Shown here piece by piece: positions 27,735-36,879 of a stretch of 41,234 nt of DNA. The notes beneath the pieces are model-generated. The model was not told the DNA's origin. It ran no database searches and saw nothing but the letters and a program-made list of their open reading frames with translations. Positions within the stretch are counted from its first letter, which is position 1; each line of letters starts with the position of its first letter. Position numbers and translations under genes: made by a program. This stretch comes from a virus. Location of the stretch: positions 1-41,234 of IMG/VR virus record IMGVR_UViG_3300030117_006378; one strand, 5' to 3'.

Positions 27735-28163
27735 ATGGCACGAGGTATTTCTGGAAGAGCCTTAGGCGGAACCAAGACGCTTGGTCAGCCAGTTTTTGCG
27801 CTTATTTCTGACTACACTGTTGCTGATGGAACGCACACAATTGGCCCAGCAGAGGCTGACTTTGACTTTGAAGTCATCGGCGGCTTCTACGTTATGGGCG
27901 CTGCTGGAACTGGCAGCGATACCGTCAAGCTGAGCATTGTTGACGCTAACGGAACATCCACGGATATTTCTACGGCGTTTGATCTTCAGTATGACAACCC
28001 AGGGGTGAGTGGCTCCGGAACACAGGCGGATGAAAACGTTGACTGGCTTCGCCTTAAGGACGACGTTAGCTTGGTTGTTCCTAAGGGTGGCAAAGTTACA
28101 ATCACTCTTGCGGGTGGGGCAAATGTTTCAAAAGTTACAGTTCTCTGCGTGGGCAGAGGATAG
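27735..28163 (+). CDS. Beta-rich protein, probable head decoration or fibre
   Basis: 142 aa from ATG 27735 after GGAGGAGG; the frame extends upstream to 27714 but that lies next to the terminator. The protein is Gly/Thr/Val-rich with alternating strands (VKLSIVDANGTSTDIST, KVTITLAGGANVSKVTVLCV). A small beta sandwich directly after the capsid gene is typical for decoration proteins. No family recognised. Confidence 0.65.
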   Translation: MARGISGRALGGTKTLGQPVFALISDYTVADGTHTIGPAEADFDFEVIGGFYVMGAAGTGSDTVKLSIVDANGTSTDISTAFDLQYDNPGVSGSGTQADENVDWLRLKDDVSLVVPKGGKVTITLAGGANVSKVTVLCVGRG

Positions 28164-28172
28164 GGGATAATT

Positions 28173-28463
28173 ATGGCTTGGTCTATTGATGGAAATGTGG
28201 AGATTGCAAATACTCCATTCCTTATTCGAAAAATTTCAGTAACCACTGACGATGCTAACGCAACAGCTGTTACTCACAGTGGTCCGGCGATTGAACCCGA
28301 TATTGTTATTCCGGTTCTGAATACGGCTGGTGACACCGGCGGTCTTGCTATCACAGCAAGGTCAGAGACCACCGTAACCGTTGACCCGGAAACGTCTGGC
28401 GACAAGTTTGACTTGTACTGTATCTGGTTTGCCTCTGCCTCTGGCGGAACTAGTGGAGCCTAA
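28173..28463 (+). CDS. Small beta protein, probable virion component
   Basis: 96 aa; ATG 28173, ten bases after the previous stop, with GGGGATAA as weak ribosome site. Alternating strands (ITARSETTVTVDPETSGDKF) resemble the neighbour, so the two may be a pair of head decoration or fibre proteins. It ends in a Gly/Ser-rich tail. Confidence 0.6.
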   Translation: MAWSIDGNVEIANTPFLIRKISVTTDDANATAVTHSGPAIEPDIVIPVLNTAGDTGGLAITARSETTVTVDPETSGDKFDLYCIWFASASGGTSGA

Positions 28464-28465
28464 AC

Positions 28466-29104
28466 ATGCATGCACCTTCTTGGGTGTGTCGCAGGCTGCA
28501 TGATCTTCACCCGCAGTTGCGCTTGGCGTGGGCGGGTAAAGATAAAAGCTACGATGGTGAGTTGAATCCAGGGTCATTCGCCCTGGTTCAGCTCTACCAT
28601 ATTAGCGATACAGGCAAGTCTGACGACCTCACTACGTATAGAATGCTGTGGAACTCTGAGTCGTATCAGGGCGAAGACGGCGAGGTTCGCACTCGTAAAG
28701 TAGAGCGCGGGCCTATCTACAACAAGAATGGTGGGAGTTCTCGTGACTGGGATCCGGCGTTTAGGGTCCCTGTATTTGTGGCGACACTTGACGAGGACTA
28801 CGGGCTAACAACTCGCGACGTTTTAAACGGCAAGTTCCTAAGCTCCATTGAGCGCTGGATGACTTCCATCGAGCGCCGTATGAGAGAGTCCGCACGGGAA
28901 AAGGGCAAGTCGTTTGCCAGGGCTGTTGACGACGTTGGTCATACAGTTGCGGGTGACCTGGTGCGAGACGCAAACAAGACCGATGCGGCAACAGTGGTTA
29001 TGGCGAACAAGCACGCAAAGCCAGAACTTGAAAAGCTTGAGCGCCAGGTCGAGGCTCGTGGAAAACTTGAGGATGCATTTGAGCTTCCTCCGGTGCAGTC
29101 ATGA
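28466..29104 (+). CDS. Structural-module protein, unknown function
   Basis: 212 aa. The N-terminal half is a mixed fold (PQLRLAWAGKDKSYDGELNP, GSFALVQLYHIS) and the C-terminal half is helical and charged (IERWMTSIERRMRESAREKG, later KPELEKLERQVEARGKLEDA). The gene is tightly packed between head and connector genes, and its last codons overlap the next ATG. A role in head completion is likely from position. Confidence 0.7.
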   Translation: MHAPSWVCRRLHDLHPQLRLAWAGKDKSYDGELNPGSFALVQLYHISDTGKSDDLTTYRMLWNSESYQGEDGEVRTRKVERGPIYNKNGGSSRDWDPAFRVPVFVATLDEDYGLTTRDVLNGKFLSSIERWMTSIERRMRESAREKGKSFARAVDDVGHTVAGDLVRDANKTDAATVVMANKHAKPELEKLERQVEARGKLEDAFELPPVQS

Positions 29105-29748
29105 ACTTCAAAGAGCTACAAGACGAAGTGTCAGAGCTGATTAACTTTAACAGCTTGCAGGCAGACCAGGACTTTTCTGCCCTGCAAATTAAGAAAGCTG
29201 TTAACAGATCCTACGCTCGCGAGTATCGCAAGGCCAGACAGGAAGGCATACGTCGTTACTTTACGACTACGCTCGATATTACCTGGAGCGCAAACACCAT
29301 TACCATTGAGCTACCTAACGGCTTAAAGCACGCACAGCTGTGCAAGGTAACAGACGTAAGCGCCACAGACCCTGGTACGGCAATTGTTTTTGACGAAAGA
29401 GGTTTTCTTGGCGATGTGTTCTGGAAAAACAGGGTAACCCTTCAGTGGGGGCAAACCGGGCCAAACGAAGACAAAACCCTTCGCTTTGAGTTTTACCCTG
29501 AGCCAGAGAAGATGAACAACGACGACGATGTTCCAGAGCTTTTGCCTCCAGACCATCACGAGCTTATCTTCTACTCAGCGGCAATTGACCTAAAAACAAG
29601 AGCTGATGAAATGGCGCCACCCGCATGGTTAAACGAGCGGGAAGAGTTGCGCATGGATTTGTACAAGGACATGAGTCGAGGCAGGCCGCATTCTGATGTG
29701 ACAAGCATCCGGTCATCCTACCCAGACTCAGCTGATTTTATTTACTAA
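29101..29748 (+). CDS. Head-tail connector / tail accessory factor (P22 gp4-like)
   Basis: 215 aa, ATGA overlap with the previous gene. The pattern of an N-terminal helix (ELQDEVSELINFNSLQADQD), a helix with conserved Tyr/Arg (VNRSYAREYRKARQEG), a beta core (TITIELPNGLKHAQLCKV) and an aromatic/acidic C-terminus matches podovirus connectors that bind below the portal. It would close the portal channel after packaging. Confidence 0.65.
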   Translation: MNFKELQDEVSELINFNSLQADQDFSALQIKKAVNRSYAREYRKARQEGIRRYFTTTLDITWSANTITIELPNGLKHAQLCKVTDVSATDPGTAIVFDERGFLGDVFWKNRVTLQWGQTGPNEDKTLRFEFYPEPEKMNNDDDVPELLPPDHHELIFYSAAIDLKTRADEMAPPAWLNEREELRMDLYKDMSRGRPHSDVTSIRSSYPDSADFIY

Positions 29749-29758
29749 GGGGATTGAG

Positions 29759-30667
29759 ATGGCTTTAGTTAAACTACGTAACAATACGGGGATTGCTCAA
29801 AACATTGTGTTTGAGGGCAAGCAAATTATCATTGGGCCGCATGAGGAAGGCGACTACGTTAAGCCTGTCGCCGACAAGTTCCTTGAGGTTCGAGCACCGC
29901 TGGTAAGCGTTGTGCAGGATGACATCGGCGGAGTGTACGAAGAGGCTTCACCCAATGTTGTGTGGGTTGCAAATATGACAGGCAACCCAGACTCTTCAGA
30001 CATTGCGCTGGCCAAGCTTTTTGTTAACAAGCAATGGCAGCTTACCGAGGTGGACAATCCCAACAAGAAGCCAAGACCAATACAGCTCAAGTGTGATCTT
30101 GGAATGCAAGAATACACTGCAAAAGACGGTGCCCTTGAGGCTCTTAACCTTGGCAAAAAAGTTATCAGAATACCTCCGTACAAGCGTCGCGCTTTGCCAG
30201 CGCATGAGGCTCGCTGGCTGTTAAACCGAGACGCGGTGTCGGAGCCTCATTGCCGAGGGGCCGCTATCAAGTCTCGCGCCCCATCAGACTTTGAGCCCCG
30301 GCCAAACACAATTGACGACTGGTCGCTAGATGACCTGAGGGCTTACCTGAAGCTTATGGACCCAGAGGCAGAAAACGGTCGAAGCGAAGAGCAGGTTATC
30401 CGTGACGCAAAAAAGAGAAACCATCGCAAGCCTGAAGAGATTGAGGTCCACGTTGAGGAAGAGAAGAGCTTGATTATGAAGCGCTTGTTCTTTCGACTTG
30501 CAGACCCTCAATACCCCGTGCCATCGCGTCGAGACTTCAACGAGTTTATCAGGGGCGCTGTGCAACAAGAGGTACAGGTCGAGGATGACGTGGTAGACCA
30601 GGTAGAAAAGCAGCTTACGAAGGCAAGGCGTCGTAACAAAAGTAAAGACGTGCAACCGGAAGCGTAA
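29759..30667 (+). CDS. Structural-module protein, unknown function
   Basis: 302 aa. The first 100 residues form a beta domain (LRNNTGIAQNIVFEGKQIII); the middle is basic (VIRIPPYKRRALPAHEARWL) and the end is a charged helix (VDQVEKQLTKARRRNKSKDV). It lies between the connector and the tail hub, so it may be a tail or head-closure protein. No family recognised. Confidence 0.7.
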   Translation: MALVKLRNNTGIAQNIVFEGKQIIIGPHEEGDYVKPVADKFLEVRAPLVSVVQDDIGGVYEEASPNVVWVANMTGNPDSSDIALAKLFVNKQWQLTEVDNPNKKPRPIQLKCDLGMQEYTAKDGALEALNLGKKVIRIPPYKRRALPAHEARWLLNRDAVSEPHCRGAAIKSRAPSDFEPRPNTIDDWSLDDLRAYLKLMDPEAENGRSEEQVIRDAKKRNHRKPEEIEVHVEEEKSLIMKRLFFRLADPQYPVPSRRDFNEFIRGAVQQEVQVEDDVVDQVEKQLTKARRRNKSKDVQPEA

Positions 30668-30679
30668 CATGGAGCCAAG

Positions 30680-32746
30680 ATGGGTCGGCAAAACTACAGG
30701 CACCTTGTTCTTCGGTGCAATAAGGGTATCAACGAGCAGACCGACCTAGCCGATCCGGACGAGTGCGCTGACGCCCTAAACGTGTGGGCGCCAAACGGCG
30801 CTGTTGAGCAGAGACCAGGGTTTGTTGGCTTTGACTCTATGACAGTAGCCGGTGACTCTATCACCACTCAATCACAAGAAATGCACAAGCTCGTCAGTGG
30901 TACATACACAAGTGCCACTGAGGGGCAGGTGCTTACTCTCGACGACCTGGGTGTCGGTAGCCATTGGTTCATTGGGTTTGAGGAAATATCCAACCTAGGA
31001 ACAAGCAACGACAGAGATCAGCTCCTTGGGTACAAGGGCGCCTTTGTAAGCAGCAGGTCAAACTCCAACAACACCTGGTTTAAAGCAGAGTACTGGAACG
31101 GCACGGAGTACAAGTACCTGCGCGTTTCGGAACGCATCTCCACGTCAAAGGTGTCCAAGCACCTTGGTGATGCAAACTCGTTTGCGTTTTCATTTGTTGC
31201 TCCTGGCGACTGGGCGTCATCAACAATCAACGGCAGGGCGGCCTTTTACTTACGATTCACCATTCAAGACAATGCCCTTGATTCTGAGGTCGAGATAAAC
31301 AATGCCGACGGAACCAATCAAATCGTAAGCCCGGAGTTTGACGTTACTCGCGGATTGTTTGTCGCACAGTTTAAAACAAAGAAGCGCTATTTCTATCTTA
31401 CCAACCCGGCGGCTGGAGCCAGGGCTGTGCTGGGCTCAACGCTAGACTTAGAGGACTTTAGCGTATCTGGATACATTGCTCGCGTTGTTGAAGACGACCT
31501 AGCCAACATTGCAGTTGTTCCTCAGTTTGACGAAGCCTTTGTTGCTTATGCTGGTGTGGTTATGAGGTTTACCTCTTCAAAGGACTTAAGCACCGCTGTT
31601 GACGCAGACCTAGCAGTTGTCGAGGATGCTGACTTTGCGGTCGGCGAAGACGCGCCCTATGACAGGGATTTTGTTGTGCTCCTTGAGGAGTGGCCAAAGG
31701 CTAGGTTTAACATCTTCTACAACGGCAGGCTTTGGTGTGCCGGTATGGAGGATGAGCCATTTACCGTGCGCTGGTCTGCGGCTGCTCCGTATCATAAGGT
31801 GTGGACGTCTTTGGCTTTTGCTCCAATCATGGAGGACGACAACAGTCCCATTACGGGAATGGCTGCTCTTGGCGAAAGTGTCGTTATCTTTAAAGGTGAC
31901 TCAATATGGACAATGGTTGCAGCTGGGGAAAACCAGGCAACTGGTGTCGATAACTTTATCCCGATTAGAGTTGTAGCTGGCGTAGGATGCGTGAGCAACG
32001 CTAGCATTCAGCGGGTTAAGGGTGCTCTTATATTTTTGGCGGAAGACGGTATTTATCGGTTCGACGGAACGCCAAACATTATCAAGCTGTCAGACAGAAT
32101 TGGCGACACTGTTAGATCTATCAACCCGTCAAGAAGACACGTAGCAGCTTCAGCAAACTGGAAGACACAGGGCTGCTATCTTCTCTCTGTGGCGGTCGAT
32201 GGATCTTTCGATAACAACCGGACAATTGTCTACGACTACAAGAACAACGCGTTTTGGATTTGGGATGTAGCGGCCAAGTTCTGGTTAGCGGATGAAGACG
32301 CGTATGACAATCTTCGCCTGTACTTTATCAATCAACACTCGCAGGTTTTTGAGTTTGGCGTTGGCAACAATGACCACGGCGCTGCAATTAGTAGCAACAT
32401 ACTAACGCAGCGCATTGGGCAAAACTCAAACGTAAAGACCACGGTTAGACAGGTTGAGGTTCTTGGGGACAATCAATCGTCGTCACTGTCTGTTGCGTTG
32501 CGACACAACGACGACGAAAACAGTGAGTCTTCGGGCACCATTTCGATGACAACAGCCAGCGACGCCGTTTACGGAACAGCCGTGTCGGGCACTGACAAGT
32601 ACGTGCAGGACAGAAGGCTTGCCCGGCGCTTGTCATTTAGAAAGCAGGCTGACTTTTTCCAGGTCAAGATATCTCACGACGCAAAGAATACGCCCATGAC
32701 AATTGCGGGCGTTGATGTTGGTTACAATCCTGGCGGCAGGAGGTAA
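30680..32746 (+). CDS. Tail hub / DNA-stabilisation protein (P22 gp10-like)
   Basis: 688 aa. The start (CNKGINEQTDLADPDECADA, then APNGAVEQRPGFVGF) and the central repeats (WPKARFNIFYNGRLWCAGME, VVIFKGDSIWTMVAAGENQA, RVKGALIFLAEDGIYRFDG) are typical of the beta-propeller tail hubs of podoviruses (P22 gp10 and T7 gp12 relatives). These rings seal the DNA in the capsid and hold the fibres. Length is close to that class. The C-terminal 120 residues are a beta domain. Confidence 0.75.
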   Translation: MGRQNYRHLVLRCNKGINEQTDLADPDECADALNVWAPNGAVEQRPGFVGFDSMTVAGDSITTQSQEMHKLVSGTYTSATEGQVLTLDDLGVGSHWFIGFEEISNLGTSNDRDQLLGYKGAFVSSRSNSNNTWFKAEYWNGTEYKYLRVSERISTSKVSKHLGDANSFAFSFVAPGDWASSTINGRAAFYLRFTIQDNALDSEVEINNADGTNQIVSPEFDVTRGLFVAQFKTKKRYFYLTNPAAGARAVLGSTLDLEDFSVSGYIARVVEDDLANIAVVPQFDEAFVAYAGVVMRFTSSKDLSTAVDADLAVVEDADFAVGEDAPYDRDFVVLLEEWPKARFNIFYNGRLWCAGMEDEPFTVRWSAAAPYHKVWTSLAFAPIMEDDNSPITGMAALGESVVIFKGDSIWTMVAAGENQATGVDNFIPIRVVAGVGCVSNASIQRVKGALIFLAEDGIYRFDGTPNIIKLSDRIGDTVRSINPSRRHVAASANWKTQGCYLLSVAVDGSFDNNRTIVYDYKNNAFWIWDVAAKFWLADEDAYDNLRLYFINQHSQVFEFGVGNNDHGAAISSNILTQRIGQNSNVKTTVRQVEVLGDNQSSSLSVALRHNDDENSESSGTISMTTASDAVYGTAVSGTDKYVQDRRLARRLSFRKQADFFQVKISHDAKNTPMTIAGVDVGYNPGGRR

Positions 32747-32748
32747 CC

Positions 32749-33402
32749 ATGGTGCAGATCCCACACGGCAGGGGCGAGCGCCGAGGCCCGGATGCCTACG
32801 TCAATCAGATTGAAAGCCGCAATGCGCGGGTGCGCGAAATACCTGTTAACGATGGATGGTACGTATCGACCGTTGACCCATACGGCGCAGACGTTACTGC
32901 TCTAACATCCGATGGCTCAGCATCAACGTTTAACAAGTTTGGCTTGTACCTGTTTACGTTTCCGCAGCTAGTGCGCGGCGTTGAGGTAGCGAAAGCCAGG
33001 GTTAGAATTACCTCTGCGCCAGGGGCAACAAGGTTAATCCGGTTTGCGATATACCGATACGACAGAGAGCACGGGCAGCGGGCCTTTAGGGTTGTGTCGG
33101 GTACAGAGGTGCGGGTAACTGCTGGGGCAACAGGTGTTATCGAGAAAACCCTAGAAAACCCAGCGACCCTAAGGGTTGGAAGCGTGTACTACTTGGGCAT
33201 TAACGTAGGCCATCAGGTCGGCGTTGCGTGCGTAGAAAACTCTGCGAACAGGCTTATCCCGGCCTTCTATGACGCAGCCGCCTTCACTAGCGCACTAAGC
33301 GCAATGCCTGCTAAAATACCCTTGAGCCAGTTTAGCAAAGAGTACGAGGTTAATGTGCCGTGGGTGATTTACCTGTCAAAGCTCGGCGCAGAAATTTCAT
33401 AG
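32749..33402 (+). CDS. Tail protein, unknown function
   Basis: 217 aa, starting just after the hub stop (AGGAGGTAACCATG). It is rich in beta strands (KARVRITSAPGATRLIRFAI, GSVYYLGINVGHQVGVACVE), consistent with a jelly-roll domain as in tail knob or fibre-attachment proteins. No family recognised. Confidence 0.7.
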   Translation: MVQIPHGRGERRGPDAYVNQIESRNARVREIPVNDGWYVSTVDPYGADVTALTSDGSASTFNKFGLYLFTFPQLVRGVEVAKARVRITSAPGATRLIRFAIYRYDREHGQRAFRVVSGTEVRVTAGATGVIEKTLENPATLRVGSVYYLGINVGHQVGVACVENSANRLIPAFYDAAAFTSALSAMPAKIPLSQFSKEYEVNVPWVIYLSKLGAEIS

Positions 33403-33411
33403 GAGAAACTC

Positions 33412-33990
33412 ATGTCTTTGACCTTAACGACATCGCTTTCAAGCACGATCACAAAGTCAGAGCTTGAGGGCAACTTTACGTCTATTGCTAACAAGTTTGG
33501 TGCAATCGACAATACCGACATCAAGGCCTCGGCGGGCATTGCAATTAGCAAGCTTGCGGCGTCCAAGGAGTACGTGACTATCGTGCTCGACAACACCGCC
33601 TACACCTGGGGTAGCGCCGGCTCTGTCATTGCCATAGCCCCTCTCCCTGGTCTGTCATCTACGCAAAACGACTGGACGCTGAAGACAGCTGCGTGGTTTG
33701 TTTCCGACACGGGCTCTGCCGCTGGAACAATTGACGTAGCACTGGCGTATTATAATTCAGGAACTCTAACTGACGTTACGGTTCTGATTGACGAAGAGTC
33801 TCTGACTGTTAGCGCAGACGGGAGCGGCAACTCTGGCCAGGCAACGCTTGATGCAACGGCTGTTGCTTACCACAGCAGCCAGAACCGAGTGTTGGTTTTA
33901 CGGCAAGGGGCGACTACGGGCACGGGCGTGCTTAACGCCGCTGGGTTTGTTGGGGTAACTTTGCTTCTTGAACGAGACTTGCAGGCTTAG
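33412..33990 (+). CDS. Tail-module structural protein
   Basis: 192 aa; ATG after AGGAG. Residues 13-52 contain the short motif NTDIKASAGIAISKLAASKE, a pattern that recurs in phage tail fibre and tail-tip proteins (a D-I-x-x-x-A-G-I-x-x-S-K-L unit). The C-terminal 130 residues are beta-rich. It could be a tail-tip or fibre component. Confidence 0.7.
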   Translation: MSLTLTTSLSSTITKSELEGNFTSIANKFGAIDNTDIKASAGIAISKLAASKEYVTIVLDNTAYTWGSAGSVIAIAPLPGLSSTQNDWTLKTAAWFVSDTGSAAGTIDVALAYYNSGTLTDVTVLIDEESLTVSADGSGNSGQATLDATAVAYHSSQNRVLVLRQGATTGTGVLNAAGFVGVTLLLERDLQA

Positions 33991-33999
33991 GGGTAAAAC

Positions 34000-35421
34000 A
34001 TGCGACACATGAATAACCGGCAGAATGGCGCACGCCAGCAAAACCTTCGTCGCATTGACGAAAGGGCTCGCCAGTCAAGAGAGGGCTCAGGGCAAGGAAT
34101 GAGCCCAGAGCTTCCCGGTGTGCCCTCTATGCAGGTAGCGGGGTTTCCATCAGGAAGCCAGCAAAGGCAAAGACCACGAGCGCCATCGCCACCACCGCAG
34201 CAAGAGGCGCCAATGCAGCAACAAATGCAGCTGCCGCCTGAAGTCGGAGGTGGCTTTCGGCCAATGAGTGGCAGCGGGTTTGCTGGGTTTGGCGAGCAGA
34301 TTCCTCAGGGAGCAATGCCTCCAATGCAGGTACCAGCAGGTTCTCCTGGCGGCGCACCAATGGCAGCGGGGCCAGACCCTCAAAGCTCTGTGTTTGCACA
34401 GCAGCTTCCCGGTGGCAACGAGACGCAAGTCATGCCCGGTCAGCCCGGACCTGGCCCAGCTGGTGGGATGCAGCAAGTTCCTCCACCATTGCAGATGCCT
34501 GCCCCTGGCCCATTGCCGGGAGGTCAGCCCCCTGGAATGCCAAAGCTTCCAGGGGAAATGCCGCAGCTTGGTGGCGCTGGTGGCATGGGAGAACAGGGTG
34601 CGGCAGCGGGTGGAGACCCATATGCCGATGAGCGCGCCCAGTATGAGGCGTTGATTGCTGAGGCTAAGGCTGATGAGGAAGCGGCTCTTCAAGGCATTGA
34701 TGCAGACATTGCTCGGGCTCAGAGGCGGCAGGCTGAAATTAACGCGGCAATGGGTGGAGCTGTTGGCGGCGGCTTAATGGGCGGCATCGCTACAACCGCC
34801 ACCCTTGGAGCCCGCGAAAGAGCAGAGGCTCAAATCACTGCACGCGAAAGAACTAGAAACATGCAGCTGTCGTGGCTGGATCGTCAGCTTGAGTTAAAAG
34901 AGCGCGACATCAATAGAAAGTTTGGTCGAGAGATGTCGGCACAGGAGCAGGCAAATCAAATTGAACTTGAGGCCGTACGCATGGGCATCGATCTACCAGA
35001 AGAGTATCGAGAGCTAATGGACGAGGGCAAGTTTAGCGAGGCTGTTGACGTTGTGGACCGTGCGCGGTCAGAGTCGGGCGGAGGCAGCGCGCCTGAGATT
35101 GCTGGCAACGCTGACACCTACAGCGTTGGCGGAGACTTTAGAACCAAATATGCAAACCACGATTACGAGGTAAGCACAGCGGAAATGACTGGCGCGATTG
35201 AGCGCATGATGAACGCTGTTGGTCTTGATGACGAATGGGTTGGCGAAAGTAACTTCATGTCCGGCAGTCCCGGCAGTTATCGCTTCGGCGGCAACATGAA
35301 CAAGGTAGAAGAAATCAAACAGTTCTTTAGTCGCTACCTACACGAAAACAACGGTGCCTACCCGGGGCCAACGGCGCTTGAAGACTTTATGATTGAAAAA
35401 GGCTACATCAATTACAACTAG
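34000..35421 (+). CDS. Ejection-type internal virion protein
   Basis: 473 aa. The first 205 residues are Pro/Gln/Met/Gly-rich and probably disordered; residues 206-325 are long helices (EALIAEAKADEEAALQGIDA, ERTRNMQLSWLDRQLELKER) that frame a Gly-rich hydrophobic patch (GGAVGGGLMGGIATTATLGA). The C-terminus is a compact domain. A disordered start, glycine-rich membrane-active segment and helices, just before a 1.3-kb-aa giant, are typical of podovirus proteins ejected with the DNA. Confidence 0.6.
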   Translation: MRHMNNRQNGARQQNLRRIDERARQSREGSGQGMSPELPGVPSMQVAGFPSGSQQRQRPRAPSPPPQQEAPMQQQMQLPPEVGGGFRPMSGSGFAGFGEQIPQGAMPPMQVPAGSPGGAPMAAGPDPQSSVFAQQLPGGNETQVMPGQPGPGPAGGMQQVPPPLQMPAPGPLPGGQPPGMPKLPGEMPQLGGAGGMGEQGAAAGGDPYADERAQYEALIAEAKADEEAALQGIDADIARAQRRQAEINAAMGGAVGGGLMGGIATTATLGARERAEAQITARERTRNMQLSWLDRQLELKERDINRKFGREMSAQEQANQIELEAVRMGIDLPEEYRELMDEGKFSEAVDVVDRARSESGGGSAPEIAGNADTYSVGGDFRTKYANHDYEVSTAEMTGAIERMMNAVGLDDEWVGESNFMSGSPGSYRFGGNMNKVEEIKQFFSRYLHENNGAYPGPTALEDFMIEKGYINYN

Positions 35422-35430
35422 GAGACCGGC

Positions 35431-36063
35431 ATGGCTTACCAGTACGATGACCCGGCGCAAAGAATGGCGCAAGCGCAACAGGCAAGGAAGGACAGCCTTG
35501 GCCAGCTTCGCGGTGCTGTAAGAGCGCGCAGTGCTTATACGGACGATGTTCGGCGGCAAATAGAAAGAGATATTCGTAAGTCCGAGATTGAGAAAAAGAA
35601 CGAGCTAAAGAGAAGAAACTCTAACTGGCTTAACTGGACTCTTCTTGGCACTGCTGTCGGCTCTACCTTTGGCATGCCGTTTCTTGGTGCTGGTTTAGGA
35701 ACGCTGTTTGGTGGGGGCAAGGCGCTTGCCTCTGGCGGCGATCCTTTTGATGTAGGGGCGCAGTTTGAATACCTTGATCCTCGAATGGCTACGGGCGCTG
35801 CCATGGGAATTGGAAGAGGAGTCCAAGGCGCTGGATCAATGGGTCTATCGCCCGCAACTACCGCAGCAATGGCGGTAGGCGTTCCCGGCCAAACATCTCA
35901 GCCAACAGCAAGCGGAAGGTCTTACGACGAAGGGTTTAGTCTCCGTGAGCCGTTTTCTACAGGCGCTGACCAGTTAAACCTGCTGGACAGACAGCTGCAA
36001 AACCGCGAAGCCCAGTCTCTGATGGAGCGAAGGCGTCGCAACATGGAACTGATGGGGCAGTAG
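35431..36063 (+). CDS. Ejection-type protein with glycine zipper
   Basis: 210 aa; ATG after AGGAGACCGGC. Residues 68-95 are a glycine-zipper hydrophobic segment (NWTLLGTAVGSTFGMPFLGA, followed by GLGTLFGGG), preceded by a basic helix. Such segments occur in ejected virion proteins (P22 gp7 and T7 gp14 classes) that build a channel through the cell envelope. The end is a charged helix. Confidence 0.65.
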   Translation: MAYQYDDPAQRMAQAQQARKDSLGQLRGAVRARSAYTDDVRRQIERDIRKSEIEKKNELKRRNSNWLNWTLLGTAVGSTFGMPFLGAGLGTLFGGGKALASGGDPFDVGAQFEYLDPRMATGAAMGIGRGVQGAGSMGLSPATTAAMAVGVPGQTSQPTASGRSYDEGFSLREPFSTGADQLNLLDRQLQNREAQSLMERRRRNMELMGQ

Positions 36064-36064
36064 C

Positions 36065-36862
36065 ATGGCAAGTTTAGGCGATATGTATTTGTTGCACCGG
36101 GCTCGTCAGGCCTTGAACCAACCAACGCAGGTTGATCGGGCACTGGCAAGGCGGGAGCGAGAGCAAGGCCAGATGCTTGCTGCTCAAGGCATGGCTTTAA
36201 AGGAGCAGGCTTTCCGCGAGCAGCAAAAACAAAACGAGTTCAACCGATACAAGGACACGGTTGCCCTGCAAGCTGAGTACGGCGCGTTGCTTGGTCAGGA
36301 GGAAAAGCTTCCGACAGATCCTCGTCTTACGCAGACCTACAAGTCTGGACGCATGAAGGGGATGGTTGGGCGCCAAGACAAGCAGCAGGAGGCACTGCAA
36401 GAATTTATTAAGGCCAAGCAAAGACAGGACAAAGAGAACCGCCTTGCTAATCAGTTTGCAATAGAGCAGCAGCGCAAAAGAGACGCTGAGCAAAGTCGTC
36501 AAGACAGGTTTGACCAAAGCCAGGCGCTTACCAGGCGGGGCCAAGACTTAAGATTGCAAGGCGCTGAGGTTACAGCGCAAGCCCTTAGGCCAAGCCAACA
36601 AGTTCAAACAGCCATGCAGCTTCTGAGGATAACCCGGCAAAGAATTAAAGACGCACAGATGCCTATGTCTAGAACCAGAGACCAGTTGCCTCAGCTGATT
36701 GAAGAGGAGAGAAGGCTTATTCAGTCAATTGGACCGGACATAGCCGCGCTTATTCCTGACCTGTCAGGGACCGCAGGCTTGCTGCGCGGAGAGCCGGGTA
36801 AAGAGCCAGCTCAAACTGAAACCATGAGGATAGAGGACTTTGAGAAGCCCCCGGGGGGTTGA
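36065..36862 (+). CDS. Gln/Arg-rich coiled-coil virion protein
   Basis: 265 aa, four bases after the previous stop. Nearly the whole chain is charged helix rich in Gln, Arg and Glu (RALARREREQGQMLAAQGMA, QRKRDAEQSRQDRFDQSQAL). It is flanked by ejection-type proteins and probably belongs to the same core. The stop overlaps the possible TTG start of the next gene. Confidence 0.65.
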   Translation: MASLGDMYLLHRARQALNQPTQVDRALARREREQGQMLAAQGMALKEQAFREQQKQNEFNRYKDTVALQAEYGALLGQEEKLPTDPRLTQTYKSGRMKGMVGRQDKQQEALQEFIKAKQRQDKENRLANQFAIEQQRKRDAEQSRQDRFDQSQALTRRGQDLRLQGAEVTAQALRPSQQVQTAMQLLRITRQRIKDAQMPMSRTRDQLPQLIEEERRLIQSIGPDIAALIPDLSGTAGLLRGEPGKEPAQTETMRIEDFEKPPGG

Positions 36863-36879
36863 ACCGTAAGAAGGACCTT